Origin: Streptosporangium pseudovulgare
Lineage (GTDB): Bacteria; Actinomycetota; Actinomycetes; Streptosporangiales; Streptosporangiaceae
Assembly: GCF_014648055.1 (NCBI RefSeq)
Contig: NZ_BMQJ01000011.1
Coordinates: 1-64,000, forward strand
Reading direction: 5' to 3'
Length of the DNA: 64,000 nucleotides
The number at the start of each line of letters is the position of its first letter. Position 1 is the first letter of the stretch. Position numbers and translations under genes: made by a program. Shown here piece by piece: positions 17,104 through 25,930 of this stretch. The notes under the pieces were generated by a model. That model saw nothing but the letters and a program-made list of their open reading frames with translations. It did not search any database and was not told the DNA's origin.

Positions 17104-18372
17104 CTAGTCGATCGAGCTCGCGGAGCTCGCGGAGCTCGCGGAGCTCGCGGAGCCGGCCGGCACCGGCGCCGGCGCGGGCGCGGGCGCGGGCGGGGCCTCC
17201 CGGACCTCACCGCGGGGGGCGCGGGTCCTGCGGGAGCCGCTCCACCAGCGCATCGCGGGCCTCTCCACCAGCGTGTGCAGCGCCCACCCGGCGACGATGT
17301 TGGCGGCGACCATCCCGAGGATGAGCGCGGTGCCGCCCACGACGCCGTAGCCGGCCTGCCCGAAGAGCTTGGGGAGCAGGTAGAACAGGATGAAGGACTG
17401 GGTCAGGTAGAAGGCGAAGGAGATGTTGCCCAGCCAGACCATCGGCCTGCTGCCGAACACGGTTCGGGTGCCGCCGATGTTGGTCATGGCCAGGGAGCCG
17501 ATCGCCACGGCGAACGGAACCGCCGAGACGAGCGTCTGGTTGAACGGGGCGGGGGCCACCAGCGCGGCGGCGTAGCCGACCATCATGAACAGCACGACGG
17601 GCACGACGCCGATCCGCGGCCACCGGCCGCTGATGACGAGGCGGGCGACGATCATGCCGAGGACGAACTCGACCAGGCGGGCCGGCGGGAACATGTAGCT
17701 GAACCAGAACTGCGGCAGCGACTGCGGCTCACCGGGGTAGGTCGGGGAGTCCGGGATGACGTAGACGGTGATGAGGCAGAGCGCGGCCATCGCGGCGACC
17801 GTGACGACCGCCCACAGCCACAGCCGGTTCTCGGCGATCTTCCTGATCGGGATGATCAGCAGGGGGAACAGCAGGTAGAAGAACATCTCCGGGCCCAGCG
17901 ACCAGGCCGGCATGTTGGCCCCGCCCCACAGCGCCGGGTCGGGCGAGAAGGAGTTGACCAGGAAGAGGTTCGGCAGGCCCCAGTACGGCGTGTAGGCCCC
18001 CGCGAACAGGACCATGGCCAGCGCCCAGGTGACCGCGTGGTTGGGGAAGATCTTCACGACGCGGCGGCGCCAGTACGCCAGGACCCGGTCACCCGGGCGG
18101 GTGGACCAGGTGATGATGAACCCGCTCAGGAGGAAGAAGAACGACAGGGAGATCTGCCCGCCCGCGGAGAAGAACCACAGCAGGTTCATCGTGAGCCCCT
18201 GGTCGCCGTACGGCATCGGGGGGTTGTGGTTTCCGGAGGTCACCGGAAGCACGGCGTGGCAGAGGAAGACCAGCAGTGCGGCGATGATGCGCATCCCCGT
18301 CAGCGCTGGCAGATCGGGGCGGCGCTCGGCCGGAGCGCCGGCCTGGCCGGATGACGTTGCCACGGACACCAT
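17104..18372 (-). CDS. Membrane acyltransferase, acyltransferase-3 (OafA/MdmB) family
   Basis: 422 aa with about ten hydrophobic spans. The N-terminal signature (LPALTGMRIIAALLVFLCHAV), the SFFFLLSGFIITWS motif and RRRVVKIFPNHAVTW (R-x10-H region) identify the acyltransferase-3 family, whose antibiotic members acylate sugar hydroxyls (for example MdmB and CarE). The last residues are a Ser-Ser-Ala repeat encoded by a 9-bp microsatellite. ATG 18372 has GGAAGAG upstream. A cluster promoter motif lies 112 nt upstream of the start. It may acylate the glycosylated product or the aglycone; a second family member is encoded at 41.6-42.8 kb. Confidence 0.85.
   Translation of the reverse strand: MVSVATSSGQAGAPAERRPDLPALTGMRIIAALLVFLCHAVLPVTSGNHNPPMPYGDQGLTMNLLWFFSAGGQISLSFFFLLSGFIITWSTRPGDRVLAYWRRRVVKIFPNHAVTWALAMVLFAGAYTPYWGLPNLFLVNSFSPDPALWGGANMPAWSLGPEMFFYLLFPLLIIPIRKIAENRLWLWAVVTVAAMAALCLITVYVIPDSPTYPGEPQSLPQFWFSYMFPPARLVEFVLGMIVARLVISGRWPRIGVVPVVLFMMVGYAAALVAPAPFNQTLVSAVPFAVAIGSLAMTNIGGTRTVFGSRPMVWLGNISFAFYLTQSFILFYLLPKLFGQAGYGVVGGTALILGMVAANIVAGWALHTLVERPAMRWWSGSRRTRAPRGEVREAPPAPAPAPAPVPAGSASSASSASSASSID
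17114..17149. repeat. Four tandem copies of a 9-bp unit
   Basis: GAGCTCGCG is repeated four times inside the 3' end of the acyltransferase gene, encoding a Ser-Ser-Ala tail. It is a likely site of strand-slippage length variation without frame change. Confidence 0.9.
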
Positions 18373-18483
18373 GGCTCTTCCTTTCTTCTGGGCCGCCCTG
18401 GCCGGCGAGTCTGCGGGGCTGCCCTGGCCGGCGAGGTGGGGAACCGGGGGCGGTCGCGGGATCGGGGCGACCGGACGGTCACC

Positions 18484-18525
18484 ATGATTCGCGCTTCCCT
18501 TCCGGGGACGCATCTCCGCACGTGC
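18484..18525 (-). promoter_or_regulatory. Cluster promoter motif, copy e (acyltransferase)
   Basis: Coding strand GCACGTGCGGAGATGC (18525 to 18510), 20 nt, AATCAT (18489 to 18484). The acyltransferase starts at 18372. The neighbouring 18530-18650 stretch has two copies of a CCGACCGCCCCGGCGTCAC repeat. Confidence 0.72.
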
Positions 18526-18653
18526 TGACAAACGGGCGCCCCGATGTCACCGGGCGTCGCCGGACGTCCCCGACCGCCCCGGCGTCACGGGCGCCGCCGG
18601 ATATCCCGACCGCCCCGGCGTCACCGGGCCTCGCCGGGCGACCGCGCACGACC

Positions 18654-19874
18654 TCACACGATGTGGACGTCGGGCACGTAGAGGATCCACCGGCCGCCGC
18701 GCTCGGCGAACTCCCGCTCCTTGGCCATGATCTCCTCGGCGTGGTTCCAGGCGAACAGCAGCGCGTAGTCGGGGTGGTCCGCCGAGAACGCCTCCGGGGC
18801 CCTGACCGGGATGTGCGTCCCGGCGACCAGGCGGCCCTGCTTCGACGGCGTGGAGTCGCACACGAAGGGGATGAGGTCCGGGCCGATGCCGCAGTAGTTC
18901 GTCACCGTGGTGATCTTCGCGGGCGCGCCGTAGCCGACGATCCGCTTGCCCTGGGCGTGCAGGTCCCGCACCAGCGCGGTGAGGTCGTCGCGGACGGTCC
19001 GCGCCCGGCGGGCGAACTCCTCCAGGGTCGCGTGCTCGCCGAGCCCCTGGGCGGCCTCCTTCTCCAGCAGCTCGCCCACCCGGGGTGAGACCGGCCGCGC
19101 CCCCGCCGGGGCCAGGGTGTAGCGCATCGAGCCGCCGTGGATCTCCATGGGCCGCGCGTCGACGAGTTCGAGGCCGAAGCGCTCGGCCGCGGCCTGGATC
19201 GCCCGGACGGAGAAGACGAACGAGTGCTCGTCGTAGAGGATGTCGAAGGCGGTCTTCTCGACGACGCTGCCGAGGTAGGGCTCCTCGAAGACGAACACCC
19301 CGGTGCGGGCCAGCAGCAGGGCGGCGCCGCGGAGCACCGAGGCCAGGTGTGAGATGTGCGCGATCACGTTGGCCCCGAACATGACGTCCGCGGGGCCGTG
19401 CTCGGCGCGGATCCGCTCCGCGGTTCCCTCGTCGAAGAACTCCGGGAGCACCCGGACGCCCTTGGCCCTCGACATCTCGGCCACCTGCCGGGACGGCTCG
19501 ACGCCCAGGTGGCGCACGCCGGCCCGCGCGATCCTGGCGAGCATGACCCCGTCGTTGCTGCCGATCTCGACGGCGAACGGGTCGGGGCCGGTCAGCTCGG
19601 TGTCGAGGAATCCTTGGGCGATCTCCTCGAAATGCCGCCGGTGAATGGCCGACCCGGAGGCGTGGTAGGGGTATTCATCGTGATACCGGACTTCCTGCGG
19701 GATGTCCTCCAGCAGCTGGACCATCGTGCACACGTCGCACATTCCGACGACCAGCCGGTAGAAGAACTCGTCCGCCGTCTCCCCCGGTCGAGGGAAGGCG
19801 TTTCCACGGGGGTGGCGCCCGAGGTCGATCGACCCCTTGACGGTTCCGCCACAGATTCGACAGGGATTATGCAT
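18654..19874 (-). CDS. Sugar C-methyltransferase, TylC3/SgcA3-like
   Basis: 406 aa. The N-terminal zinc ribbon has CRICGG at residues 5-10 and CDVC at about 46-49. The SAM-binding segment is AVEIGSNDGVMLARI at about 98. A conserved EIHGGSMRY motif lies in the middle, and the C-terminal C-methyltransferase Rossmann domain contains GYGAPAKITTVTNY. This architecture is that of nucleotide-sugar C-methyltransferases acting next to a keto group. ATG 19874 starts directly with the ribbon. It lies downstream of the aminotransferase/N-methyltransferase pair and likely adds a branching methyl to the same pentose, as in the C-1027 and maduropeptin aminosugars (recalled). Confidence 0.9.
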   Translation of the reverse strand: MHNPCRICGGTVKGSIDLGRHPRGNAFPRPGETADEFFYRLVVGMCDVCTMVQLLEDIPQEVRYHDEYPYHASGSAIHRRHFEEIAQGFLDTELTGPDPFAVEIGSNDGVMLARIARAGVRHLGVEPSRQVAEMSRAKGVRVLPEFFDEGTAERIRAEHGPADVMFGANVIAHISHLASVLRGAALLLARTGVFVFEEPYLGSVVEKTAFDILYDEHSFVFSVRAIQAAAERFGLELVDARPMEIHGGSMRYTLAPAGARPVSPRVGELLEKEAAQGLGEHATLEEFARRARTVRDDLTALVRDLHAQGKRIVGYGAPAKITTVTNYCGIGPDLIPFVCDSTPSKQGRLVAGTHIPVRAPEAFSADHPDYALLFAWNHAEEIMAKEREFAERGGRWILYVPDVHIV

Positions 19875-19905
19875 GACCCGACGTTAACACCGGGCGACGC
19901 GGGCC

Positions 19906-19921
19906 CTTTATCGGTGATTGC
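19906..19921 (-). promoter_or_regulatory. Degenerate cluster motif upstream of the C-methyltransferase
   Basis: Coding strand GCAATCACCGATAAAG keeps the GCAATC half but not AGATGC. The distance to the start codon is only 31 nt, so it would require a leaderless transcript. Weak candidate. Confidence 0.2.
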
Positions 19922-20035
19922 GCTGGCCAACCCCTCTTTCCGGGGAATTCCGGATGCTTTTTACGGGGTTTTTCAGAGGGGTCGCCGGGAATTTTCAGGG
20001 GTTTTCATCGGTGCCCGGGAAACGCCGCCCGGGTC

Positions 20036-21166
20036 TCACCAGCCGGACTTGATCGTCTCGGCGATGTGCGACCGTTCCTCCGGCGTCAGCCACCAGCCGA
20101 CCGGGATGTTGACCACCCGGTCGTGGACCGCGTCCACGCCCGGCAGCGGCGTCCTGGCGTCCGCCACGCAGCCGTGCTCGTCGTTGCGGCGGCAGACCAC
20201 GCTCACGGTGACGCCCGCGCCGGCCATCTTGCGCATGAAGGACGCACGGTCGTCGACCTTCACCGGGTACAGCCAGAACGACGGCTCAAGCCCCTCGGTC
20301 CGCGCGGTGAGCTCCAGGCCCGCCACACCGGCCAGCTCCGCGTCGTAGAACGCCGCGTTCAGCCGGTGCAGCCGGACCCGCTCGTCCACCGTCTCCAGGT
20401 TCGCCAGCCCGATCGCCGCGTTGATCTCGTTCATGTAGAAGTTGTAGCCCCACTCGGCCACGTCGTAGTCGGCGTTCACCCGGTCGGCGTCCCGGTCGAT
20501 GCCGAAGAAGCGCAGCCGGCGGGCGCGCAGCAGGGACTCCTCGTCGGGCAGGGTCAGCAGACCGCCGCCTCCGCAGCTCAGGTGCTTGGTGGCATGGAAG
20601 CTGAAGACGCAGAGGTTACCGTGGCCGCCCAGCGGCAGACCGGCGCAGGTGGCCCCCCACGCCTGGGCGCAGTCCTCCACGACCACCGGCCGGAAGCCGT
20701 ACTCGGCCTCGGCGTCGTCGAGGATGCGGGCGAGCCGCACCAGGTCCACCGGGAAGCCGGCCCAGTGGACCACCATGATCGCGCGGGTCGCCGGTGTGAT
20801 CTTCTTCGCCAGGTCGTCCAGGTCGACGTTCAGCGTCGCCGGATCGACGTCCACCCAGGTGAGGCGCATGCCGTTGGCGAGGATGCTCCAGTTGGTGGCC
20901 TCGAAGGTGAACGGCGTGCTCAGCACCTCCCCCGGCCCGTCGGGGGCGCCCGGGGCGCCGGCGCAGGCGCCCGCCAGCCGCAGGGCGAGGTGCAGGCCGG
21001 AGGTGCCGTTGTTCACCGCGGCGACCCTGGGGTTGCCCACCCGGGCGCCCACGGCGCGCTCGAACTCCTCGACGGCCGGTCCGTGACCGAACCGGCCGCT
21101 GTCGACCACCGCGGTGACGCGCTCGGCCGTGCCGGGCGCGACCGCGGTGCGGAACAGAGGGATCAT
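20036..21166 (-). CDS. PLP-dependent nucleotide-sugar aminotransferase, DegT/DnrJ/EryC1 family
   Basis: 376 aa. The PLP lysine is present in SFHATKHLSCGGGG at about residue 190. VEDCAQAWGA supplies the Asp that contacts the pyridine nitrogen and NNGTSGLHLALRL the phosphate loop. YNFYMNEINAAIG is the usual active-site segment from the neighbouring subunit. This distinguishes it from the E1 enzyme at 9.2 kb, which has His at the Lys position. It overlaps the N-methyltransferase gene by 4 nt (ATGA). Expected role: transamination of the 4-keto-pentose (or 3-deoxy derivative) to the 4-amino sugar. Confidence 0.9.
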   Translation of the reverse strand: MIPLFRTAVAPGTAERVTAVVDSGRFGHGPAVEEFERAVGARVGNPRVAAVNNGTSGLHLALRLAGACAGAPGAPDGPGEVLSTPFTFEATNWSILANGMRLTWVDVDPATLNVDLDDLAKKITPATRAIMVVHWAGFPVDLVRLARILDDAEAEYGFRPVVVEDCAQAWGATCAGLPLGGHGNLCVFSFHATKHLSCGGGGLLTLPDEESLLRARRLRFFGIDRDADRVNADYDVAEWGYNFYMNEINAAIGLANLETVDERVRLHRLNAAFYDAELAGVAGLELTARTEGLEPSFWLYPVKVDDRASFMRKMAGAGVTVSVVCRRNDEHGCVADARTPLPGVDAVHDRVVNIPVGWWLTPEERSHIAETIKSGW

Positions 21167-21945
21167 CGCCGTACGCCGACGAACAGCGACCGTCCCGCCA
21201 GCAGGTCGCCCGGCTCCACGCGGACGGGCTCGAAGCCGGCGTGCGCGAAGGCCGCCGCGTACTCGTCCCGGCCGAACAGGTTCATCACCTGGACGTGCTC
21301 GAAGTGCCGCACCCCGGCGGCGTCGGCCACCAGGTAGTGGGCCTCCACGCGGACGACGTTCCCGGTGCGCACCGAGGTCGCCAGCCGGGTCACCGTACGG
21401 CCCGGCTCGCGGACGATGTCGTCGCCGATGTGGCCGTCGGCGAACCCCTCGCGGAAGTACCACGGCTCGGCGATCAGCACGCCGCCGGGCGCCACGTGCC
21501 GGCCCATGGCGGCGATCGCGGCGTCCAGCTCCGCCTGGGAGGACATGTAGCCGATCGTGCCGTAGAGGCTACAGACCGCGTCGAAGGTGCGGCCCAGGTC
21601 GAAGTCCCGGATGTCCCCCGAGTGGACGGCCACGCCGGGGAGCTTCCCCTGCGCCCGCTCCCGCATCGAGTCGGAGAGCTCGACCCCTTCGACGTGCCCG
21701 AACATGGTCCGCAGCGTGACGAGGTGCTCCCCCGTGCCGCAGGCCACGTCGAGCAGCGACGCGGCGTGCGGCGCGCGCTCGCGGATCAGGCCGGCGATGA
21801 CGGCGGCCTCGGCGGCGTAGTCCTTGCCGCGCCTCTTGTAGAGGAGGTCGTAGATCTCGCTGACCTCCTCACCGTAGACGTTGGCGCCCCGGTGCCCCGG
21901 CGCGCTGTCGCCGGAGGTGTTCCTCGCGATGGTGTCAGTGGTCAC
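21163..21945 (-). CDS. Amino-sugar N-methyltransferase, TylM1/DesVI-like
   Basis: 260 aa class I methyltransferase. YDLLYKRRGKDYAAEA at the N-terminus and motif I LLDVACGTGEHL at about 64, then CSLYGTIGYM and GGVLIAEPWYF are typical of sugar N,N-dimethyltransferases. The start is GTG 21945 with GGAGGAG just upstream. It is translationally coupled to the aminotransferase gene, giving a compact amination/N-methylation unit. It probably converts the 4-amino group to a (di)methylamino group. Confidence 0.88.
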   Translation of the reverse strand: MTTDTIARNTSGDSAPGHRGANVYGEEVSEIYDLLYKRRGKDYAAEAAVIAGLIRERAPHAASLLDVACGTGEHLVTLRTMFGHVEGVELSDSMRERAQGKLPGVAVHSGDIRDFDLGRTFDAVCSLYGTIGYMSSQAELDAAIAAMGRHVAPGGVLIAEPWYFREGFADGHIGDDIVREPGRTVTRLATSVRTGNVVRVEAHYLVADAAGVRHFEHVQVMNLFGRDEYAAAFAHAGFEPVRVEPGDLLAGRSLFVGVRR

Positions 21946-22057
21946 TGCTCCTCCAACCGGCCCGGACGGTGAACGCCCGATGTCGTACGGCGCGGCGGCC
22001 GGGGCGGGCGGGTCCCTCCGCCCGCCCCGGCCGCGTCACGCGGGACCGCGCCCCGCG

Positions 22058-22516
22058 TTACTTGACGCTCTTGAGGTACTCGTCGAGAGCGGTGAAGAAG
22101 TAGCCCCAGCCCTCGGTGGCCCGCGGCACCTCGTCCTCGGGCAGGTTGCCCTCCTGCACGAAGGTCAGCTCGGTGCCGCCGGGAGCGTCGACGAAGGTGA
22201 CGGTCACCAGCTCCTCGGTGTCGCCGTCCCGCTGCTGGCGGGCCGCCTCCTTCTCGGCGTCGTCGCTCAGGTCCAGAAGGCTGTAGGTCAGCTTCTCGTT
22301 CGGCACGACCTCGCGGTAGACGCCGGCGAAGGGCACCTGGGTCTGCTCGTCGACGACGATCGTGGCGCGCCACTCACCGCCGGGGCGGACGTCCATGGAG
22401 ATCGTGTCCAGCGGGGCGCCCCACCAGTGGGTGAAGTGCTTGGGCTCGGTCCAGGCGGCGTACACCAGCTCGCGCGGCGCATCGAAGGTTCGAGTGATCT
22501 CGATCCTGCTCGTCAT
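22058..22516 (-). CDS. SRPBCC/AHSA1-domain protein
   Basis: 152 aa, one START-like helix-grip domain. The opening ITRTFDAPRELVYAAWTEPKHFTHWWG and the later GTELTFVQEG..GWGYFFTALDEYL are standard AHSA1/CalC-like signatures. Such folds bind hydrophobic ligands; CalC, the calicheamicin self-sacrifice protein, has this fold (recalled), but most AHSA1 proteins are of unknown function. It lies 112 nt upstream of the sugar N-methyltransferase on the same strand. A self-resistance or ligand-carrier role is possible but unproven. Confidence 0.85.
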   Translation of the reverse strand: MTSRIEITRTFDAPRELVYAAWTEPKHFTHWWGAPLDTISMDVRPGGEWRATIVVDEQTQVPFAGVYREVVPNEKLTYSLLDLSDDAEKEAARQQRDGDTEELVTVTFVDAPGGTELTFVQEGNLPEDEVPRATEGWGYFFTALDEYLKSVK

Positions 22517-22832
22517 GTGTCGTCCTTTCTCGGACCTGAGGGAAGAAATGGCTTCTGCACGGATCGAAGCCGGCCCGCCCGGCTCCGCCGTCCGCCGGCG
22601 TGTCGAAAACCCGGATGGGCCGGCTCGCCGTCGCCCCGCGGCCCGCGACAGCGGTCACGGCCGGGGATCATGAAGAGCCTATAGGCCCAGCAAGGTACCG
22701 GTGGTGCGATTCTCGCCCCGGCCCGGCGCTTTTTCTTATTCAGGAATGCTCTCTTGCGTCCCCCATCCGGAGAATCCGCTTCCCCCACCCGGAAACGCCC
22801 TCCGGTGAGTGGGCGCGCCCGCCCTCCGGACC

Positions 22833-22874
22833 GCAACCCGAAAGATGCGCCGCCCCGGAGACGGGTGTGACGCT
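22833..22874 (+). promoter_or_regulatory. Cluster promoter motif, copy f (flavin monooxygenases)
   Basis: GCAACCCGAAAGATGC (22833-22848), 20 nt, GACGCT (22869-22874). The next gene starts at 22920. The surrounding 403-nt gap 22517-22919 has an AT-rich patch at about 22725-22745 and no further gene that I can support. Confidence 0.8.
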
Positions 22875-22919
22875 GGCGCATGTCGCATCCGCCCACGAGA
22901 CCGTGAGGACACGCGAAGA

Positions 22920-24164
22920 ATGGGAGTCGTCACCAGCATTCCCGAGCGCCGCCTTTCCCCTCCCTCCCCGCCCGAGCCCGGCCTGACGCCGGAAGAGATG
23001 GTGGCGAGGGCCGAGGCCATCGCGCCGTCCCTGGTCGAGCGCCAGGCCGAGACCGAGCGGCGCACCTTCTACGGCGAGGACGTCCACGAGGAGTTCACCC
23101 GGGCCGGGTTCTACCGGATCCTGGTCCCCCGCCGGTACGGCGGCTACGAGTTCGGGATCGACACCTTCATGCGGGTGACGATGGCGCTCACCCGGGGCTG
23201 CCCCTCGACCGGGTGGATGTACTGCCTCGGCGCGGCGCACGCGCTCGCGGTGGCCACGCTGTTCGAGGAGCGGGTGCAGGAGGAGGTCTTCGGCGACGGG
23301 CACTTCATCTGCCCCGCGACCGTCATGCCCGGCGGCACGGCCGAGCCCGCGGACGACGGCGGCTGGGTGCTCAACGGCACCTGGGGCTACTGCTCCGGCT
23401 CGCCGTACGCCACGCACTTCATCGGGCACGCGATGGTCACCCCCGACGGCGGCGGCGAGCCCGAACCGGCGATGTTCATCGCCCCCCGCAGCGAGTGGAC
23501 CCGCCTGGACGACTGGGGCGGGGCGCTCGGGCTGAAGGGCAGCGGCTCGCACAGCATCCGGATCGAGAACGGGCGCATCCCCGCCCACTTCCTCATGCGG
23601 ACCCACATGAGCCAGGTCAGCGTCACCGAGGGCACGCCCGGCCGCGCGCTGCACGGCAACCCCGAGTACGGCGGCGGCCAGCTCAGCTTCATGGTCATGG
23701 AGGACGCCGCCCTGGCCGTCGGCATCGCCCGGGGCGCGCTCGACGCCTACGAGGACCTGATGCGCAGCCGGACCACCCCCTTCCCGCCGATCGTGCCGCG
23801 CTCCGAGGACCCCGACTACCAGCTCCGGTACGGCAGGGCCGCCGGCATGATCGCCACGGCCGAGGCCGCGACGCTGGACGCGGTCCGGCAGTGGCGCGAG
23901 ACCTGCGCCCGGGGCCCGGCAGCCGTCACCCGGGAGCAGGAGCTGCGGATCGCCGGGATCTGCAGCGAGGTGGTGGACCTGTGCTGGCGCGCGGTCGAGC
24001 GGCACCTGTACCCGACCGCGGGCTCCAGCGCGGTGCGGAACGGCGAGCGCATGGAGCGCATCTGGCGTGACATGTCGATGTTCGTCACCCACGCCGGAGT
24101 TTCGACCTTCCTCGCCACCATCGCCCCGCGCGATCTGGCGCGGGTCCGGTTCGGCGTCGAGTGA
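22920..24164 (+). CDS. Acyl-CoA-dehydrogenase-fold flavin monooxygenase
   Basis: 414 aa, group D flavin enzyme related to HsaA, DszC and the p-hydroxyphenylacetate hydroxylase oxygenase. Features: LVPRRYGGYEFGIDTFMRV, CPSTGWMYCLGAAHA, WGYCSGSPYATHFIG and the C-terminal RIWRDMSMFVTHAG. The acyl-CoA dehydrogenase catalytic Glu context is absent. These enzymes use reduced FMN or FAD supplied by a separate reductase; none is encoded nearby. Start ATG 22920 lies 45 nt after the -10-like element. It is followed by the HpaB-type monooxygenase gene on the same strand. Likely hydroxylates an aromatic or polyketide intermediate. Confidence 0.82.
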   Translation: MGVVTSIPERRLSPPSPPEPGLTPEEMVARAEAIAPSLVERQAETERRTFYGEDVHEEFTRAGFYRILVPRRYGGYEFGIDTFMRVTMALTRGCPSTGWMYCLGAAHALAVATLFEERVQEEVFGDGHFICPATVMPGGTAEPADDGGWVLNGTWGYCSGSPYATHFIGHAMVTPDGGGEPEPAMFIAPRSEWTRLDDWGGALGLKGSGSHSIRIENGRIPAHFLMRTHMSQVSVTEGTPGRALHGNPEYGGGQLSFMVMEDAALAVGIARGALDAYEDLMRSRTTPFPPIVPRSEDPDYQLRYGRAAGMIATAEAATLDAVRQWRETCARGPAAVTREQELRIAGICSEVVDLCWRAVERHLYPTAGSSAVRNGERMERIWRDMSMFVTHAGVSTFLATIAPRDLARVRFGVE

Positions 24165-24179
24165 CCCGGCGGAGGCCCG

Positions 24180-24265
24180 GCCTCCGGCGTTGAGACCGTC
24201 CCCGCCGGCCGCATCCGGCGACGCGGGTTGAGACCGCTCCGCGGGCCGCATCCGGCGACGCGGAA
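24180..24265. repeat. ~40-bp direct repeat before the HpaB-type gene
   Basis: Two near-identical copies (each containing GTTGAGACCG and CCGCATCCGGCGACGCGG) lie head to tail in the 117-nt gap between the two monooxygenase genes. The second runs into the leader of the downstream gene. Confidence 0.75.
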
Positions 24266-24281
24266 TGAAGGGAGAAGTCCG

Positions 24282-25883
24282 TTGACTGAGCTTCAGGACC
24301 GCGCGTCCGGCACCGGGAACGCGGAGCCCGCCGGTCCGGCGCGCCGGCAGACGCGCCCGATGACCGGCGCCGAGTACATCGAGAGCCTGCGCGACGACCG
24401 CGAGATCTACCTGTACGGCGACCGCGTCAGGGACGTCACCTCGCACCCCGCGTTCCACAACCCGGTCCGGATGACGGCGCGGCTGTACGACGCTCTGCAC
24501 GACCCGGAGCGGCGCGGCTCCCTCGTGGTGCCGACCGACACCGGCAGCGACGGCTACACGCACAGCTTCTTCACCACGCCGCGCAGCGCCGAGGACCTGG
24601 TCGCCAACCAGCGGGCTATCGCCGAGTGGTCGCGGATGACCTACGGGTGGATGGGGCGCAGCCCCGACTACAAGGCCGCCTTCCTCGGCACGCTCGGCGC
24701 CAACGCCGAGTTCTACGAGCCGTTCTCCGACAACGCCCGGCGCTGGTACCGGGAGTCGCAGGAGAAGGTGCTGTTCTGGAACCACGCGATCGTGCACCCG
24801 CCGGTCGACCGCAACCGGCCGCCGGACGAGGTCGCCGACGTGTTCGTCCACGTGGAGAAGGAGACCGACGCCGGCCTGGTGGTGAGCGGCGCCAAGGTCG
24901 TCGCGACCGGCTCCGCGCTGACCCACTACAACTTCATCGCCCACTACGGCCTGCCGATCAAGGACCGGAAGTTCGCGCTGGTCGCGACGGTGCCGATGGG
25001 CGCGCCCGGCCTGAAGCTGATCTGCCGCCCCTCCTACACCGCCACGGCCACCGCCATGGGCAGCCCGTTCGACTACCCGCTGTCGTCGCGGCTGGACGAG
25101 AACGACACGATCCTCGTCCTGGACAAGGTGCTCATCCCCTGGGAGAACGTCTTCATCTACGGGCACCTGGGGAAGGTCCAGCTCTTCACCGGCCGCTCCG
25201 GTTTCCCCGAGCGCTTCACCTTCCACGGGTGCACCCGCCTGGCGGTCAAGCTGGAGTTCATCGCGGGCCTGCTGATCAAGGCGGTGGAGGCGACCGGCAC
25301 CAAGGACTTCCGCGGCGTGCAGAGCCGGATCGGCGAGGTGCTGGCCTGGCGCAACCTGTTCTGGGCGTTCTCCGACGCCGCCGCGCGCAACCCGGTCGCG
25401 TGGGCGAACGGCGCGGTGCTGCCCAACCCCCAGTACGGCCTGGCCTACCGGTGGTTCATGCAGATCGGCTACCCCCGGGTCAAGGAGATCGTGCAGCAGG
25501 ACATCGCCAGCGGCCTGATCTACATCAACTCCAGCGCCGACGACTTCAAGAACCCCGACGTCCGCCCCTACCTCGACAAGTACCTGCGCGGCTCGGGCGG
25601 CATGGAGGCGGTCGAGCGGATCAAGGTCATGAAGCTGCTGTGGGACGCGGTCGGCACCGAGTTCGGCGGCCGGCACGAGCTGTACGAGCGCAACTACGCC
25701 GGCAACCACGAGAACACCCGGGTCGAGCTGCTGGCCGCGCAGACGGCGAACGGGCAGGTGGACGGCTACAAGGCGTTCGTCGAGGAGTGCATGTCCGAGT
25801 ACGACCTGGACGGCTGGACCGTCCCGGACCTGTCGTCCTTCGACGACCTGCGCCAGGTCCGCGGCGCCATGTTCGACCTCTGA
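24282..25883 (+). CDS. FAD-dependent 4-hydroxyphenylacetate-3-monooxygenase family, SgcC-like
   Basis: 533 aa, HpaB family. From memory it resembles SgcC of C-1027, which hydroxylates the ring of PCP-bound beta-tyrosine: [42 protein letters not shown]-like segment, [16 protein letters not shown] and [14 protein letters not shown] 24282 is chosen because AAGGGAG lies 8 nt upstream and the resulting N-terminal tail has the length expected for the family; an internal ATG at 24360 would remove it. It needs a flavin reductase in trans. With the MIO aminomutase and the A-PCP protein it forms a recognisable hydroxy-beta-tyrosine module. Confidence 0.9.
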   Translation: MTELQDRASGTGNAEPAGPARRQTRPMTGAEYIESLRDDREIYLYGDRVRDVTSHPAFHNPVRMTARLYDALHDPERRGSLVVPTDTGSDGYTHSFFTTPRSAEDLVANQRAIAEWSRMTYGWMGRSPDYKAAFLGTLGANAEFYEPFSDNARRWYRESQEKVLFWNHAIVHPPVDRNRPPDEVADVFVHVEKETDAGLVVSGAKVVATGSALTHYNFIAHYGLPIKDRKFALVATVPMGAPGLKLICRPSYTATATAMGSPFDYPLSSRLDENDTILVLDKVLIPWENVFIYGHLGKVQLFTGRSGFPERFTFHGCTRLAVKLEFIAGLLIKAVEATGTKDFRGVQSRIGEVLAWRNLFWAFSDAAARNPVAWANGAVLPNPQYGLAYRWFMQIGYPRVKEIVQQDIASGLIYINSSADDFKNPDVRPYLDKYLRGSGGMEAVERIKVMKLLWDAVGTEFGGRHELYERNYAGNHENTRVELLAAQTANGQVDGYKAFVEECMSEYDLDGWTVPDLSSFDDLRQVRGAMFDL

Positions 25884-25930
25884 CGGCGCCGTCCGGTCCG
25901 GCCTCTCGTCCGGGGCCGGACCGGACGCGC

